DNA of 64,000 nt from NCBI RefSeq assembly GCF_963855985.1, contig NC_087111.1, positions 5,337,001-5,401,000 on the forward strand, given 5' to 3'. The translations under genes were made by a program, and so were the position numbers. Below the pieces are notes generated by a model. The model made no database searches and was not told where the DNA came from. It was given only the letters and a program-made list of their open reading frames with translations. How positions within the stretch are numbered: the first letter of the stretch is position 1; each line of letters begins with the position of its first letter. The stretch comes from Ostrinia nubilalis (Eukaryota > Arthropoda > Insecta > Lepidoptera > Crambidae). Positions 1 through 11,700 of the stretch are shown piece by piece.

Positions 1-581
1 CTGTATTACACATTCCAATCCTTACCGAGTGCATGCTTTACTCAATCCCGACCTGCGGTAGCAATCCCGCTGCCACCCTTCCTGGATTCCTCCCCCACTC
101 GCCACGTAGGTCCTAAACCTTTTTACCTTTGGTACTCGAACCCCCACTTCGTTGACCTCGGTTACCGATTTGGTGAGCGGACCGTCCTACCCCCCTAGTT
201 TATAAGTATCCAAACTAACACTTGCTAAACCTCGCACAGGGCGCCGCCCCTCTCGCGGATACGTAAACTAGTCTCGGGACGCGAACCGGGCGCGTCGCTA
301 TCCCTCTCGTCATAGTAGATTTGCAATTGTAGAATAACTTGTTCATTATTTAAATAATAGTAATTTAGAGTCAGTGAAACTAGAATAAGTAAACTATTGT
401 GGAACCTGAATTATAAGTGCCATTGTGTTATTGATTGTGCGTTTCCTTGGTCAAATATCCCTGTAGGCATCCTGGATAGGTACACATCCCTCATCGCAGA
501 AGGCGAACTGGGACTTAGTACTAAACAGCGGGGTGTCAGACTGAGCTAGCTTAGACGCCCCGTTGCACTTTTACAAAGGAG
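1..581. other. Unidentified GC-rich, repeat-like sequence
   Basis: The first 300 bases are GC-richer than the surroundings and have no convincing ORF. The texture suggests a decayed retroelement, but no diagnostic termini are visible and the window edge cuts it. Bases 310-581 are AT-rich and then lead into the target site of the hAT-type element that follows. No function is assigned. Confidence 0.3.
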
Positions 582-589
582 GTTACTTC

Positions 590-2111
590 TAGAGATGAAA
601 CGGATAGTTGTTTGGCCGGATACCGGATACCGGATATCCGGCCAGCTGCTAGGCCGGATAGCCGGATATCCGGCGGCCGGATAGTTGGCCCACTGTCTCG
701 TTGCATGTCGTGACGAGTTTAGCGCCGCACAGGTGCTTCGAACGCGATCAGTGGGCCTAATAGTAGACTAGACTAGTCACACTTTCCTAAAATCGAATCA
801 GTCCGAATAAAATGTCAGATTTTGCCACTTGTCTAGGGGGCAGATCAATTTGGGCGATTTCGGTTGCCATCGTGAGTGTGTGATTAAAAAGCGAAAATTA
901 AATTAGTTCACTTGCATCATGACATCAGACCATCAGTGAACAAAAGATCGCCTATTTTATTTGGCAATATGTATTTCGACTTAACAGATGGTATCCTTCC
1001 GTTTGGCCAAATTACTTATCGCCAAAGTTTCATTTCCCAAATAAACTTTTAGCAACTGTACTTTTCGCAACTAATTCATTTGGTCAAATTAACATTTGGC
1101 CAAATTTTACTTGGCAAATGTTTATATAGCAAATGTTTTATTTTGCCAAATATTATATCCCAAATAATTTGCTTGGTCAAATTGACACTTCACATACTTA
1201 CGAGTACCCACCGTTACCCACAAATCAAAGCATAAGGCACATGGTCATGGTTTGCACAATAATTTTATGTAAAACAGAGAGATTGCAGAAAATAGTATGG
1301 TTGCAAAAAGGTATTGTAGAAAATAGTAGGTTAGGTTAGGTTAGAACAGTGACCCTTAATGCGCGAAGGCGAGCGAAGCGTGCCGTGGCAGCGGCCGCCG
1401 AGCGCTAGAATCATCTCTATTGTTAATTAATCATTTGAAAATTTCGATAAAAAGAATGAAATATGAAAATTTATTTAGAAAAAAAATTATATTAACTACC
1501 CACTAAACAAAATAATAACCACAAGCTAATTTGTATTCCATTCTATGCACCAATCAAATTGTTTTGTAAATAGTTTATCGTGAAATATTTTTGCCAAATG
1601 AAACATTTGGCAAAACATACTTTGCCAAACAATAATTTGCTAAACAATAATATGCCAAAAACTAAATTTGCGAATTAAAAGTTTGCAATAGGTTGTTTTG
1701 CCAAATGAGAATTTGCCAAATGAAAATTTGCGAAACGTTTGCGATGTGATAATTTGGGAAACGTTTTTTGGTCAAACATTAGTAATCCTTAACAGATACA
1801 TATTTACTATTTATGTATTCGTCATTAGAGTGAATAGCCCAGAAAACGAAATTAGTTTTTTTAAAGGCCTTAATATGGCTTTTTGTAACTTTTTGGACTT
1901 TAAATAAAAGCCGTCATTATTTATAAGCCATTTTATTGATGTTTACTTCAAAGATTAATGTATTTAATTTTATTAATAGGAAATTGTCGTAGTTTTTTAA
2001 TATCCGGTATCCGGCCGGATAGTGAGTTACTATCCGGTATCCGGCCGGATAGTAATATATGGCCGGATATCCGGCATACCGGATAGTTACCGGATATCCG
2101 TTTCATCTCTA
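590..2111. mobile_element. Nonautonomous hAT-type transposon (copy 1)
   Basis: The termini are inverted repeats beginning TAGAGATGAAACGGATA on the left, matched by TATCCGTTTCATCTCTA on the right. They are flanked by a perfect 8-bp duplication, GTTACTTC (582-589 and 2112-2119), the size typical of hAT. Both ends carry dense subterminal copies of a CCGGATA/TATCCGG motif (600-690 and 2000-2100). The interior holds two clusters of degenerate TTTGGCAAA/TTTGCCAAA motifs (about 960-1180 and 1585-1775), which may be an older nested element. There is no transposase ORF, so any movement would depend on an enzyme from elsewhere. Confidence 0.8.
1327..1344 (+). repeat. Short interstitial TTAGG run
   Basis: About three and a half units of TTAGG, the arthropod telomere repeat, lie inside the hAT-type element and are followed by a GC-rich 60-bp stretch. 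The run is too short to imply a former telomere. It may be part of the transposon's interior or of a nested scrap. Confidence 0.6.
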
Positions 2112-2219
2112 GTTACTTCCAAATGTGAAAATAATACTCGATCTCGAAGGCGTCCCTTTGCGAATCTTAGTTTACAGAGATTTTGGAGTAACAAGAATTA
2201 ATGAGAATTCAGAGGGTAA

Positions 2220-2414
2220 GGCCCAGAACAGACGGTGAAACGCAACTGTAACGAAACTGCAACTGCTAGTTACTTTTGAGTTGCATCTAAGTTTCTGCCA
2301 TAGCGTCCGTTGAGAGACCACACATGACGCGACCAGTTTGAAACTTTCAAACTCTCAAAAGTAACTAGCAGTTGCAGTTTCGTTGCAGTTGCGTTTCACC
2401 GTCTGTTCTGGGCT
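2220..2414. mobile_element. MITE with 60-bp inverted repeats and TAA duplication
   Basis: A 195-bp element. The left arm starts GGCCCAGAACAGACGG and its reverse complement forms the right end, with about 60 bp of near-perfect pairing through the CAACTG-rich segment. TAA flanks both sides (2217-2219 and 2415-2417), as expected for PIF/Harbinger-like elements. The superfamily is inferred from the target duplication only. A chance ORF crosses its right half and is not considered a gene. Confidence 0.75.
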
Positions 2415-3065
2415 TAAGGGCTCGGTTCCACGGCAATCTAATGTTCGGGATTCAGTAAATGCAGAATCCTGCAAAACTGGACTCTCGTGTGAACAATTTG
2501 GAATTCGAATTTACAAATTCCAACGGATCGGTTTTTTGCGGGACACAGCAAATGGGATGTTCGTTAACGTGAATATTAAAACACGTATACTACTAAACGG
2601 GATGCTGCAAGAAACAGTTCCTGCAAAAAACTGGATGTCTCCATGGGAACAAGTCCTAATAGATTTTGGAGTAACAAGAATGAACGATTCAAAGGCTCTT
2701 GTAGCAATGTTTGTAGGGAAAATGAATCCGCTACAACCGGGAATTATTGTTCACATTATTGGATCAGGTATTGTTTACTTCTGTTCTGCTGCCTTTTGTC
2801 TCTAGTGTTTGATAATGGATAGTACTCAATACTTATCAAGGTACCTTTCCAATAAATTATCGGGGATTGTTCAGTATAGTCAAGTGGAAATTGTAGTTGA
2901 ACTTTACCAGCCATTTGGGATTTATTTAGTACAATCATTTCTCCGTTTTATGAGGGAGTGGTTTGGTTATGAATATATTATTTTCCACTTCTCTTCCATA
3001 AAAGTCATACCCCACGTTACACGTAAGAAGTGTTCTAAAGCAGAGTTTAAAAAATATGACGTCAA
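2415..3065. other. No recognisable gene
   Basis: Unique-looking sequence. A 140-codon frame at 2383-2805 begins inside the neighbouring MITE and has no recognisable domain. A 21-bp segment at 2661-2681 repeats one at about 2180-2200 on the other side of the MITE. Confidence 0.4.
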
Positions 3066-3288
3066 TCTATACTAATAATTATAAATGCGAAAGTAACTCT
3101 GTCTGTCTTGCTTTCACGCCTAAACCACTGAACCGATTTTGATGAAATTTGGAATAGAGATAGTTTGAGTCCCGGGAAAGGACATATGATAGTTTTTATC
3201 CCGGTTTTTGAAACAGGTACGCGCGCGATAAAGTTTTTCTGTGACAGACAAAATTCCACGCGGACGAAGCCTCGGGCGGAAAGCTAGT
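3066..3288 (+). mobile_element. Lep1-type nonautonomous Helitron
   Basis: Begins TCTATACTAATAATTATAAA and ends in a GC-rich hairpin region followed by CTAGT, with A and T flanking. These are Helitron termini (5'-TC, 3'-CTRR-type). The body contains the lepidopteran segments 'aaccgattttgatgaaattt' and 'gtttttatcccgg'. A related copy lies on the opposite strand at 62358-62599. It has no protein-coding capacity. Confidence 0.8.
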
Positions 3289-5822
3289 TTTACTATGATT
3301 TTGCATAATTTGTTGATGGATTTCTGACGTCACATGTCCAAAATCTTTCTAACATAAAAAATATGACCCCATCAATCGATTAGATTTTATGTCCGTTTTC
3401 ATTACGTCCCAAATTTTATAGGTAATTCAGCTTACATGTTCACTGCATTACACATCACCTTTTATCCGCGTAAACCCGTAGTTTTATGGAGTCCCGCAAG
3501 GCTCAATTTTGGGCCTCTTTCTAAACAATATGTAATGTATGCGGGACAGAGCGTGGGCTCTTATCTTGGGACGCTTACATTGTCTACCGATTCTTATTCT
3601 TGTGAGATACTTAAGTTGATTTTATTAGCTTTAGAATGCCTCTGAGGTTTATACGTATATTGCAAGTGCTTAGCAGACGAGTGTTTCATCAAGTCGTTAA
3701 ATTTAAATGGCGGCGTCGTTTTACCTCTAAGGTGATTAAGAAGTTTATTCTCTAAAGCTATGGTGTAGCTTTGATAATGTTATGTTTTTGATGACATAGA
3801 TAGGGGATGTAAAAATTATAAACATTATACCATAAAAGCAAGCTTTTAATATTTTAAAACATGACGAACTTTTTGTTCTTTTATATTTTAAAGACAAATC
3901 TAAATTGACCCAAATAAATAAGACAAACATTTTAATGAAATTCGATAATAAATTAAAAACAAAAATCGCTTTATAATTATCATTTTCTTCTTCAATTAAT
4001 CTAATCATTGTCTCTTTTATTTTATGAAGGAATGTCAAGTCCTTGAGATAAACAAGAATACAGAAATCAAATAACTCAAGAGCTATAAGGGCGTCTCAAA
4101 AAGACAAGTATTCAACTAAAGGTAATCTTGAATGGTATAAAAATAAACAAAATATGACAGAAGTTCCGAATTGGAGATATTTATTACGAAGCCGAATAAA
4201 AGAGGCACTTTGTTAATCAAGACCTTGATATTAAGAGGCAAATTCGAGGAATTGAAAATAATTTTGGGCGATCATATTAAAGCGTCTGCTAAAGATTGAT
4301 TAAAATTAAAGATGTGGTTATATTGTTTTTACCAAAACAGGCATTACCAAAAATTTTTTTTCTCGCTCTTTCATTATAAGCGCAGATTACTAATAAGTTA
4401 CTATAATTATTAGCTTCTACCCTTGGCTTTTCTGATATTGTTAGTTTCGGTCTGCAAAAGACTGTTTTTGCGGTTATGAACAACGATCTTACGAAACGAT
4501 CTTCTGCTTTCTTCTCTCTATCATTTTCTCTTACTCTCTGCTCATCTCTGGACTTCTTTTCATCGGACTTGATATTTATTTTGTGAAATACAGAATTAAA
4601 AATACTACTAACTAACATCTGTCTTTTTTTAAATATTGACTCTAAAATCATTTTACCTGTTACATTTACTGCTGGACGTTTGAGTATTTACCCAAAGCAC
4701 AGAGACTTGCACAAGTACGTTCTAAATGGGTAAGAACTGTTCGTACTCCCGTCCGAGTGACTTGGGTCCAAATAAATTCAGCTCGCAAATATTTGTACTT
4801 CCCGAAATGCGGTCCCCGAATGCGTTCGGACAAAAGAAAGAGAGAAAGAGTATGTTCACATCAACTAGGTAAATTCGACCATTACAATTAAAATTCAAAA
4901 TCTTTATTCATAGCAAAATACATATCGCGTTGAACATTTCGATACTATAGCTCTATTTCTCGCCACGTCATTCATTTATAATTTTTTTTACCAAATCGCA
5001 CGACAATATCGTAAGATTTATAAGACTAAGTTGGTTTACATTGGAGATGTTTTTAAACAGTATAGTAACAATAACAGAATTCAAAACTACTGCAGATTTG
5101 TATGCATGTAGGTGTAGCCTTCTGTACGTATTTTTTAATCTTTCACGATTTGGTATTTACCAGTAACACGTGCATTAAAAATGTAACGGTTCCTACCGCT
5201 TCTATTTCAACTGTATTTACCCTAAGTACCAACGTGCGTGTTATTTACTTATCCCCACTCTTGAGCAAATTGCTTGGCTCTGTGAAAAAGGCTCGCTTAT
5301 ATGAAAATTCCCGCTTGCGTATGAGTAATGGGATATTTTGGTGTACAGTCAGTACATCAGGCACACGTTTGTAGCAAAATAGAACCTATTTCCACTACGT
5401 AAGATTCCTGTGATTAACTTGATGTTGTTGTCTGTACTCTAGTGCTGATAAGTTCTGCTGAACGATATTCATAGCTCACATGTGCCAAGTGCTGAAGATT
5501 ATGTAAATGGTTCATCGCTTAATAAAGCTTCATGTCTAAGATGCCTTAATCCTGGGTTAAAATCTACGTTCCTTTAAGGCATTGCGACAGGATGGATATA
5601 ATGTAGATGAACTACACTAAACCGTCCCACCCGTGACATTGACAGAGGGTGCCACCGCAAATACCGGATCGCTGGTTCCGATTTTTGCCACGTTGAAAAA
5701 CACTGAAATATCATTTGCGGGAGGGCGCTGCCATGAATCCCGGGTTACTATTTCCGATCTCTGCCGTTTCAAAATCGTTTAACTACAGCCATGTTGTTCT
5801 CGCAGATTAGTATAATTGAAAA
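3289..5822. other. AT-rich intergenic sequence, nothing recognised
   Basis: About 2.5 kb upstream of the receptor's coding start, with only short chance ORFs of 60-120 codons and none with a recognisable domain. A promoter or a 5' noncoding receptor exon could lie here, or between 5950 and 8640, but no site can be named from sequence alone. Confidence 0.4.
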
Positions 5823-5947
5823 GTCAGCGTCAAATAGTTCGTAGCACCCAAAGTGGCCAAAAGGTTCGCAACACGTCTGTTACTTGGAATATGGTTGTGT
5901 TGTCAACTTTTTGGCCACTTTGGGTGTCACAAATATTTGTCGCTGAC
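5823..5947. mobile_element. 125-bp MITE, GTCAGCG termini
   Basis: The left end GTCAGCGTCAAATAG and the following 'acccaaagtggccaaaa' pair with the right arm, which ends in 'tgtcgctgac'. Each arm is roughly 50 bp with a short spacer. The target duplication is unclear. The motif 'gtacagtcag' also occurs near 5345 and 10436, suggesting more fragments of the same family. Confidence 0.65.
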
Positions 5948-6719
5948 TGGACTACTCTTCCCGTGGAAGTTGTAAGAGGATACTAAGGGAGAAATTTGCG
6001 AACGTCAAGTCTCCCCAACCCGTCTGGTCAGCGCGTGAAGAGTGTTGTCATGTGTCCTTGGTAATTTGGAAAGGGTCGAGTTCTTGTACCTCTGCATTCA
6101 TCAACAGTCCATTTAGTCTCCACAGATTTAATGATCTGATGATGATGATTTATAGTAATCGAAAGCTTTAACAGCTTTTACATTATAAGATGCCGTCATT
6201 AGTAGCTAAGTCTCAATCTGCCACGAATGTTAGGCCTGGTTTCCTGGTTACCAAGGTAGAGAGCGGAGAAATTATGTCATTCAGATTGAATGAAATTGAC
6301 AGGATGAAATGTGATTGGTTGTTCAATCTTCAAAATATTTATTCTCCGCTCAGCTTTAGTGGAAACCGATCCTTACATTGAAGCCCTGAGCTGTCTGGAT
6401 CCACCTCTCCCGCGCATATTAAAGGTATCTTTATACCGTGACGTCACAACCCTACTAAGGTTTTATGCTTCGCTATAACCGTACGATCTCCATCAGCTTA
6501 AAGTATGGAAGCGTGGATCGTTCTTCTTATCAGCCAATCGCTTGATATCTCTATACAAGCAATGTAGGTAGTAGTGTAGTGCTGTTACTGTTTTTTTTTG
6601 TGTTCTAAATCGAATTTACAAATTAGGGATTTTTCTTTTGATGGGTTATCAAAATACGAGTACTTACAGCACTGCTAAAGTCGCACTTATGTCGTGTAAA
6701 ATAAGGGTATTTGGACGTT

Positions 6720-6983
6720 CATCATCATCATCATCAGTGATGATTCATCACCATCATTTCAGCCACAGGACGTCCACTGCTGAACATAGGCCTTCCCCAA
6801 TGACTTCCACATCGCACGGTTGGTAGTAGCCTCCATCCAGCGCCATCCTGGTACCTTTTTCAGGTCATCGGTCCACCTTGTGGGTGGACGTCCCACGCTG
6901 CGTTTTCCGGTACGTGGCATCCACTCCAGAACCTTGCTGTCCTATCGGGCGTCAGTTCTTCGTACTATGTGCCCTGCCAATTT
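6720..6983 (-). mobile_element. RTE-clade LINE 3' end
   Basis: Read on the - strand, this is the C-terminal reverse-transcriptase tail and 3' end of an RTE-type LINE, with remnants of the 'WTDD...', 'LGEAYVQQW' type. It is followed by a (TGA)n/(ATG)n simple-repeat tail, seen here as (ATC)n at 6720-6736. It is 5'-truncated and not intact. Related 3' ends lie at 27146, 29122 (opposite strand), 32020 and 43540. Confidence 0.7.
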
Positions 6984-7274
6984 TGACGTTAAAGTATCAT
7001 AATTACCTATGTAATTACGTGCACAGCTTAAACGCATGTTCAAAGAAACAAACGTCAGATATTATTAGATATGAAGGTAAGACTTGTCAAAAGATGCTTA
7101 GGTTAATCCTATCAAAGGGAATGCAAGTCAATATTAATGAGGTTTCAAACATCTTGTAATTAACAAACTTCAAAAAGTTCTGACGTTTGACGAACGTTCC
7201 CTTTTAGAGACGTGCCAGATAATTCTCTATAAATCCCAAATTATAGCCAAATCTTCTCCCTTTGTCATAATGAA

Positions 7275-7330
7275 AAAACCGGCCAAGTGCGTGTCGTGCC
7301 ACGTGCAATGTAGGGTTCCGTAGTTGTCCG
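7275..7330. repeat. Fragment of a common lepidopteran repeat
   Basis: The segment 'aaaaaaccggccaagtgcg' followed by 'gtagggttccgtagttgtcc' is a widely dispersed lepidopteran repeat end. A related piece in reverse orientation closes the window at about 63960-64000. Its class is uncertain. Confidence 0.5.
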
Positions 7331-8647
7331 TTCGTTCGCACAATATATTTCAGAAGCAAGCAATTACTTCATCTAAAGTAACTTTTAATATTTTTTTCTA
7401 AGGAATTTTTATTAGGTATGAAATGTTATTATTAACTAAATCATCTATCTTAACCACTACTCTTGAACTAAATCATCTATCTTAACCACTACAGTTTTCC
7501 TTGAAAGTTCATAAAAAACACTATCATGAATTTTTCCAGATTTTTCAAGCCAACAGTTTAGTTTTTAGAGGAGAGGGGGGACGATTCCAATGGGAAAGAT
7601 TCAGAGAAACTCAATTTTGGAACAAATAAAATTAACCTTAAAATGAGTAGGGAATATATTTTATTTGTAAAATAACAGAAGAACATACATCACATAGACA
7701 GCGATGCTCGATATTCTATAATCCTGTCTTTTCACATCACTACATCGGATGTTGTGATCCGTTGAGAAGTTTCCGAATCAATAGGAATATTGAAAGCCTT
7801 TGATATGACATCAGGTAGAATATCGATGTTGAGGAGCTGTCAACAATGCTCCAGGGATATGGAGTGAGAATACGCTTCGAACAATGTTTTACTTGCACTA
7901 AAGCTGAAGTCATAGTATTGAATAATCGGAGTTGGATAGAATTTGGGAGAACAATCAAGAAAAGTTTTAGGTGTTGTAGTTATACCTATGGAATATCGCT
8001 TCATTTTCTTTAATAAAAAAGTTAATGAACGTTTGTTACCAACTTGGATTAGTTTCTTCTTTTAGAAGCAAATCCATCTAAGCCTTGTTTCAAGCGTTAC
8101 TTGTTTTTTGTTAAATTTACATATTGAAATTTAAGCCCCTATTCGTAAGCTTTTCAAAGACAAAAAATGCAAATTTAATTATTGTCATTATGGTTTCTTA
8201 GAAATCCGTAAAAATGAAACAATTTAGAACGTATCAGAATTTTTACAAGAAAAGTTGATACTTTTGATACTCGTACCTACAGTGTTTTTAAATTTTGGGC
8301 TTGTTATAAAGGAGGTCTCAAAACTCCCAAAAGAAAATGATAATTGTTATGGTTTTTTATGGACTCCCTAATATAGCTAAAAATAGCCGACTGTTGCTAA
8401 TAACTGCTATGAAAAATACATACTAAAGCTTCGTACAACTTACTACGTTGCACGAGTCTATTACGAAAAACCACGAACATAAATAATTTTAGTTTTAGCA
8501 TTGAAGTATGTAATTGGTTGCTATTTTTATTCTGCAACAAAAATGTCAATATACCACTGATTGTAAAGTAATATACCACCACATACCACTAACTGTAAAG
8601 TAATATACCACTGACTCTAAAGACTACAACTACCATTATTGTTGCAG
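7331..8647. other. Region upstream of the receptor start exon
   Basis: AT-rich, with no recognisable gene. It ends with a plausible 3' splice site (attattgttgcag) at 8647, implying that this is intron and that a noncoding exon lies further upstream, not identified here. Confidence 0.4.
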
Positions 8648-8767
8648 ATATGTGACGTGACAACAAAATGGCGGCTCTACACATCGCCTGGCGACTGCAC
8701 AGCCTGGAGAGTCTGCTGCTGAAGGTGGACACCAAGACCTGAACCATGCCCGCTGATGCCCGCTAAA
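8648..8767 (+). other. Dop1R1: 5' untranslated part of the receptor start exon
   Basis: Inferred as exonic because it is bounded by an AG acceptor at 8646-8647 and runs without interruption into the start codon and the strong donor after 8797. It is distinctly more GC-rich than the intron sequence around it. The acceptor implies at least one upstream noncoding exon. Transcript data would settle its true 5' limit. Confidence 0.55.
8650..8766 (+). promoter_or_regulatory. Three upstream ORFs in the receptor leader
   Basis: Three AUG-initiated frames precede the start codon. The first is a minimal AUG-UGA at 8650-8655. The second is a 24-codon ORF at 8668-8742 in strong initiation context (A at -3, G at +4). 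The third is a 6-codon ORF at 8746-8766 whose UAA ends one base before the main AUG. Such leaders usually reduce or condition translation of the main ORF. That consequence is inferred and depends on the exon being transcribed as drawn. Confidence 0.55.
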
Positions 8768-8797
8768 ATGGAGTTCGCCTCTATTTTACCTACCAAT
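8768..8797 (+). CDS. Dop1R1: Dop1R1 coding exon 1 (start exon)
   Basis: Ten codons ([10 protein letters not shown]) ending in phase 0 at a strong donor, gtaagt. The AUG at 8768 has A at -3 and G at +4. An in-frame AUG at 8756 has a poorer context, and the frame is closed by TGA at 8720-8722, so no longer extension is possible within this exon. The assignment rests on the ATG, the donor and the exact phase match to exon 2. This short N-terminus is not conserved, so it is less certain than the TM exons. Confidence 0.65.
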
Positions 8798-11700
8798 GTA
8801 AGTAGTATTGCATAGAATAATTCTTGTAGTCAATGAAAAAAAAGAAAGGGACAAAATTCACAGATTGTTTGGGCCATTTAATAGGTAGCGTTCAGTTTCG
8901 AGCTCACAGGACTTTTCTCAACGATTGATCTAGAAGGGCTTAGGTATAGTTTGGCAGGGTTTTGGTTGGGTTTTTATTGGCGGTCAAGCTGTAGATCCTG
9001 GCTACACAGGAATTGCAGCGATGGGAACGAGAGGTGGGAATCGTATGATTTGGCAGCCAGTGAAAAAAACTAGTGAAAGTTAGGAATCACGGACGATAAT
9101 CTTGGAATCTGCAAAAATTTTATTACAGAAGTACCTAGTTGAAGAGTTCAAAATAAAGCAGCTCTAGCCCGGCTGATATTGTATTACTTATTCTTCAAAA
9201 TGCTACGAGTAGGTACTTAGTCGTTGATCATCATTTCAATTTAGTCAAGTGCAGTCCTCTGCTAGACATAGAAAAAGAGGGTCAGAGATTACGATCACCC
9301 ATATTTTTCATCCAGCTGAACCAGCTATGTTCTCGCTACTGGATCCATGCTAAAAGTAGCAGATCCGCCGCCTACAGCTATCGATTTTCAATAAACGTAT
9401 TCAATGAATTTCACGCGTGGATAGTAAGTAACGCAACCACAGAGCCGATATATTTAATAATTAATCCCAATCCTATTAAATCGCTCGAAGTATACCGGCG
9501 CAGGGTCGGGCGTTGACCGAAATTCGTTTAGCCAAATTTGAGGTAGGGTCAATGATTTAGGGGACCTCTTTGACATATTAGCAAGTTAGTTTAATAGTTT
9601 AGTTGTTGATATGGTCTCCTGTCGGATTAGATCCTTTAACTTGTAGGATATCAAGCTATTTGAAGGTTTGGAAGTCTTGGGAATTTAGATCATCATTACT
9701 GGGGGAAGAGTTATTTAGGGAATGTCTAAAAAGGATAGGATTCTTGAGTTGAACCCTAGAGTTCATCAAAGTCTTCTAAATGCTTATTAAGTATTTGAAG
9801 TATCTAGTAGGTAATCGTGATAAAATAAACTTCACACAGTTTAAGATTTTAAACTTTCGCGTTCCATTTCAACTAAAATAGTAAGACACAAGTCTTAACG
9901 CTTGTGACCACGGCTGCAGCATCGCAGCCGAAACGTCAAGCCGTGAGTACATATGTAACTCATTAATAAACGTCGCGTTAAGACCCGTGTCTTACTATTT
10001 CAGTTCACACAGTTTATCAAACTGTTCAAGATAATAATGTTACTGAAGAAATAAATAAAGGGTCCGTGGCCGAGTCCCCCTGTGTTCAGTAGAAGTTATA
10101 GTGCAAAATGTTAAAAGTTAAATTTCAGGTATCTCTGAAATTGAAAAAGTGTTGGATTCTTTTACATACATATTCTAAGTAGTACATAGGTACGTATACA
10201 GAAAGAATTTCAGGCTGAGAATTTTTACACAGAGAGTTATTAACGATTTTCATGTTTAGGTCAAAAACCATAACTTCCCAAAAAAAATTTTGTTGGATTT
10301 TTGCATATCTATGATCTATATTACCTACTTTCACCATGTGCCAAGTTTCATTGACGGACGAATTATTCGGGTTACAAACGCCTTGTTGATTGGACTAGCC
10401 CCCGATCAGATAGAAGCAATTTTTAATCAAATGTACAGTCAGTCACAAATATATTTATAAACGAATAAATATTTATACTGATCGTACAAATAAATGTTTA
10501 ATATTATTTTACCATAGGTAATTATACCTAAAAATATAATAGGTTTTATTTTAACCTATCATATTTTATCATAGGTTTTATTTACCTATAATAACATGTA
10601 AATCGTTTTACCTAATCAAAATAATTGTAACAATCAGTCTTTAAAATAACTCTACTCTCTCTACATTTAACTAACTACAAATAAAAGTTTTAATTATAAA
10701 AGTTTTAAGTATTTTTAACAAAAAATTAAATACATCGATTAGCTAAGAAAAATAAATTAATGGTGCCTAAAATACACAATTATTTTGGTAAAAGAACTAG
10801 ACAATGGATTATACCTACAATACATAACGAATTGGAGCAAGATTTGCTAAACGATATACTTTCGAGAAATCACCTTAAGTACAAGTTAAAAAAATATTAC
10901 CTAACTTTATGTCCCTGATACTATAACTAGACTATTAGATATATTATAATGTAATATTAGTTTTTAAAAAGTAAGTGCAGGCCCGGCGCACCAGGCTAGA
11001 CACTGGAGGTGTCTGATCTGATGTGCCGGCGACTGTAGGAACCAATTTTGCATGTGTGTATTATTACTTAGTTAACCTTTAACCAGTGACATGACTATTT
11101 AAAACACTATAAGGGACATGACGTCTCACAGGCTACTACTTCGAAATCAAAAAATTTACAAAATTGCATGTGGATTACTTTAAAATTGTATTTGTATTTA
11201 ACTATTGGTATGTCAATAAAACAAATGTAAATGAATTCAATCATTTTTTTTATAATTACATAGAAAAAAACTATAATTACCAATTAGTGGTAATTTTCAG
11301 CCTCAATTGATATGAGCTCCTATTTTAGCATTTTAATAGACTTTATATAAATTCTATGTCAAATTTAATACTTTTTACTAAAAATCTAATAATACAGAAA
11401 CCGAAAAAACATAAAAGCCACTTCTGAAAACTAAAAATAAAAATTCTGACACCCGCTCAATTTGGCATAAAATCAATGGCAATTTTTGCAGAAAAGGCGA
11501 GAACATTGCAAACTTATGGGATTGCAACACCCCAACACAAGTGTACTGTGGCAGCGAAGCATGGCTTGGCACCCGGGGCGACCCCTTCCCCCCCCCCCCT
11601 CACCCCTCATAAGACCATAAGTTGGATGTTCATATTGCGGGGGGCTAAGGCACCCCAGAATGGTCTGGTGTCCCCCAGAATTTTCGGGTTACCGATTTGA

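Noticed and set aside
1327..1344. Interstitial telomere or chromosome-fusion point
   Set aside because: Only about three TTAGG units, located inside a transposon.
2383..2805. 140-codon ORF
   Set aside because: It starts inside a MITE arm, has no recognisable domain, and shows no coding-like composition.
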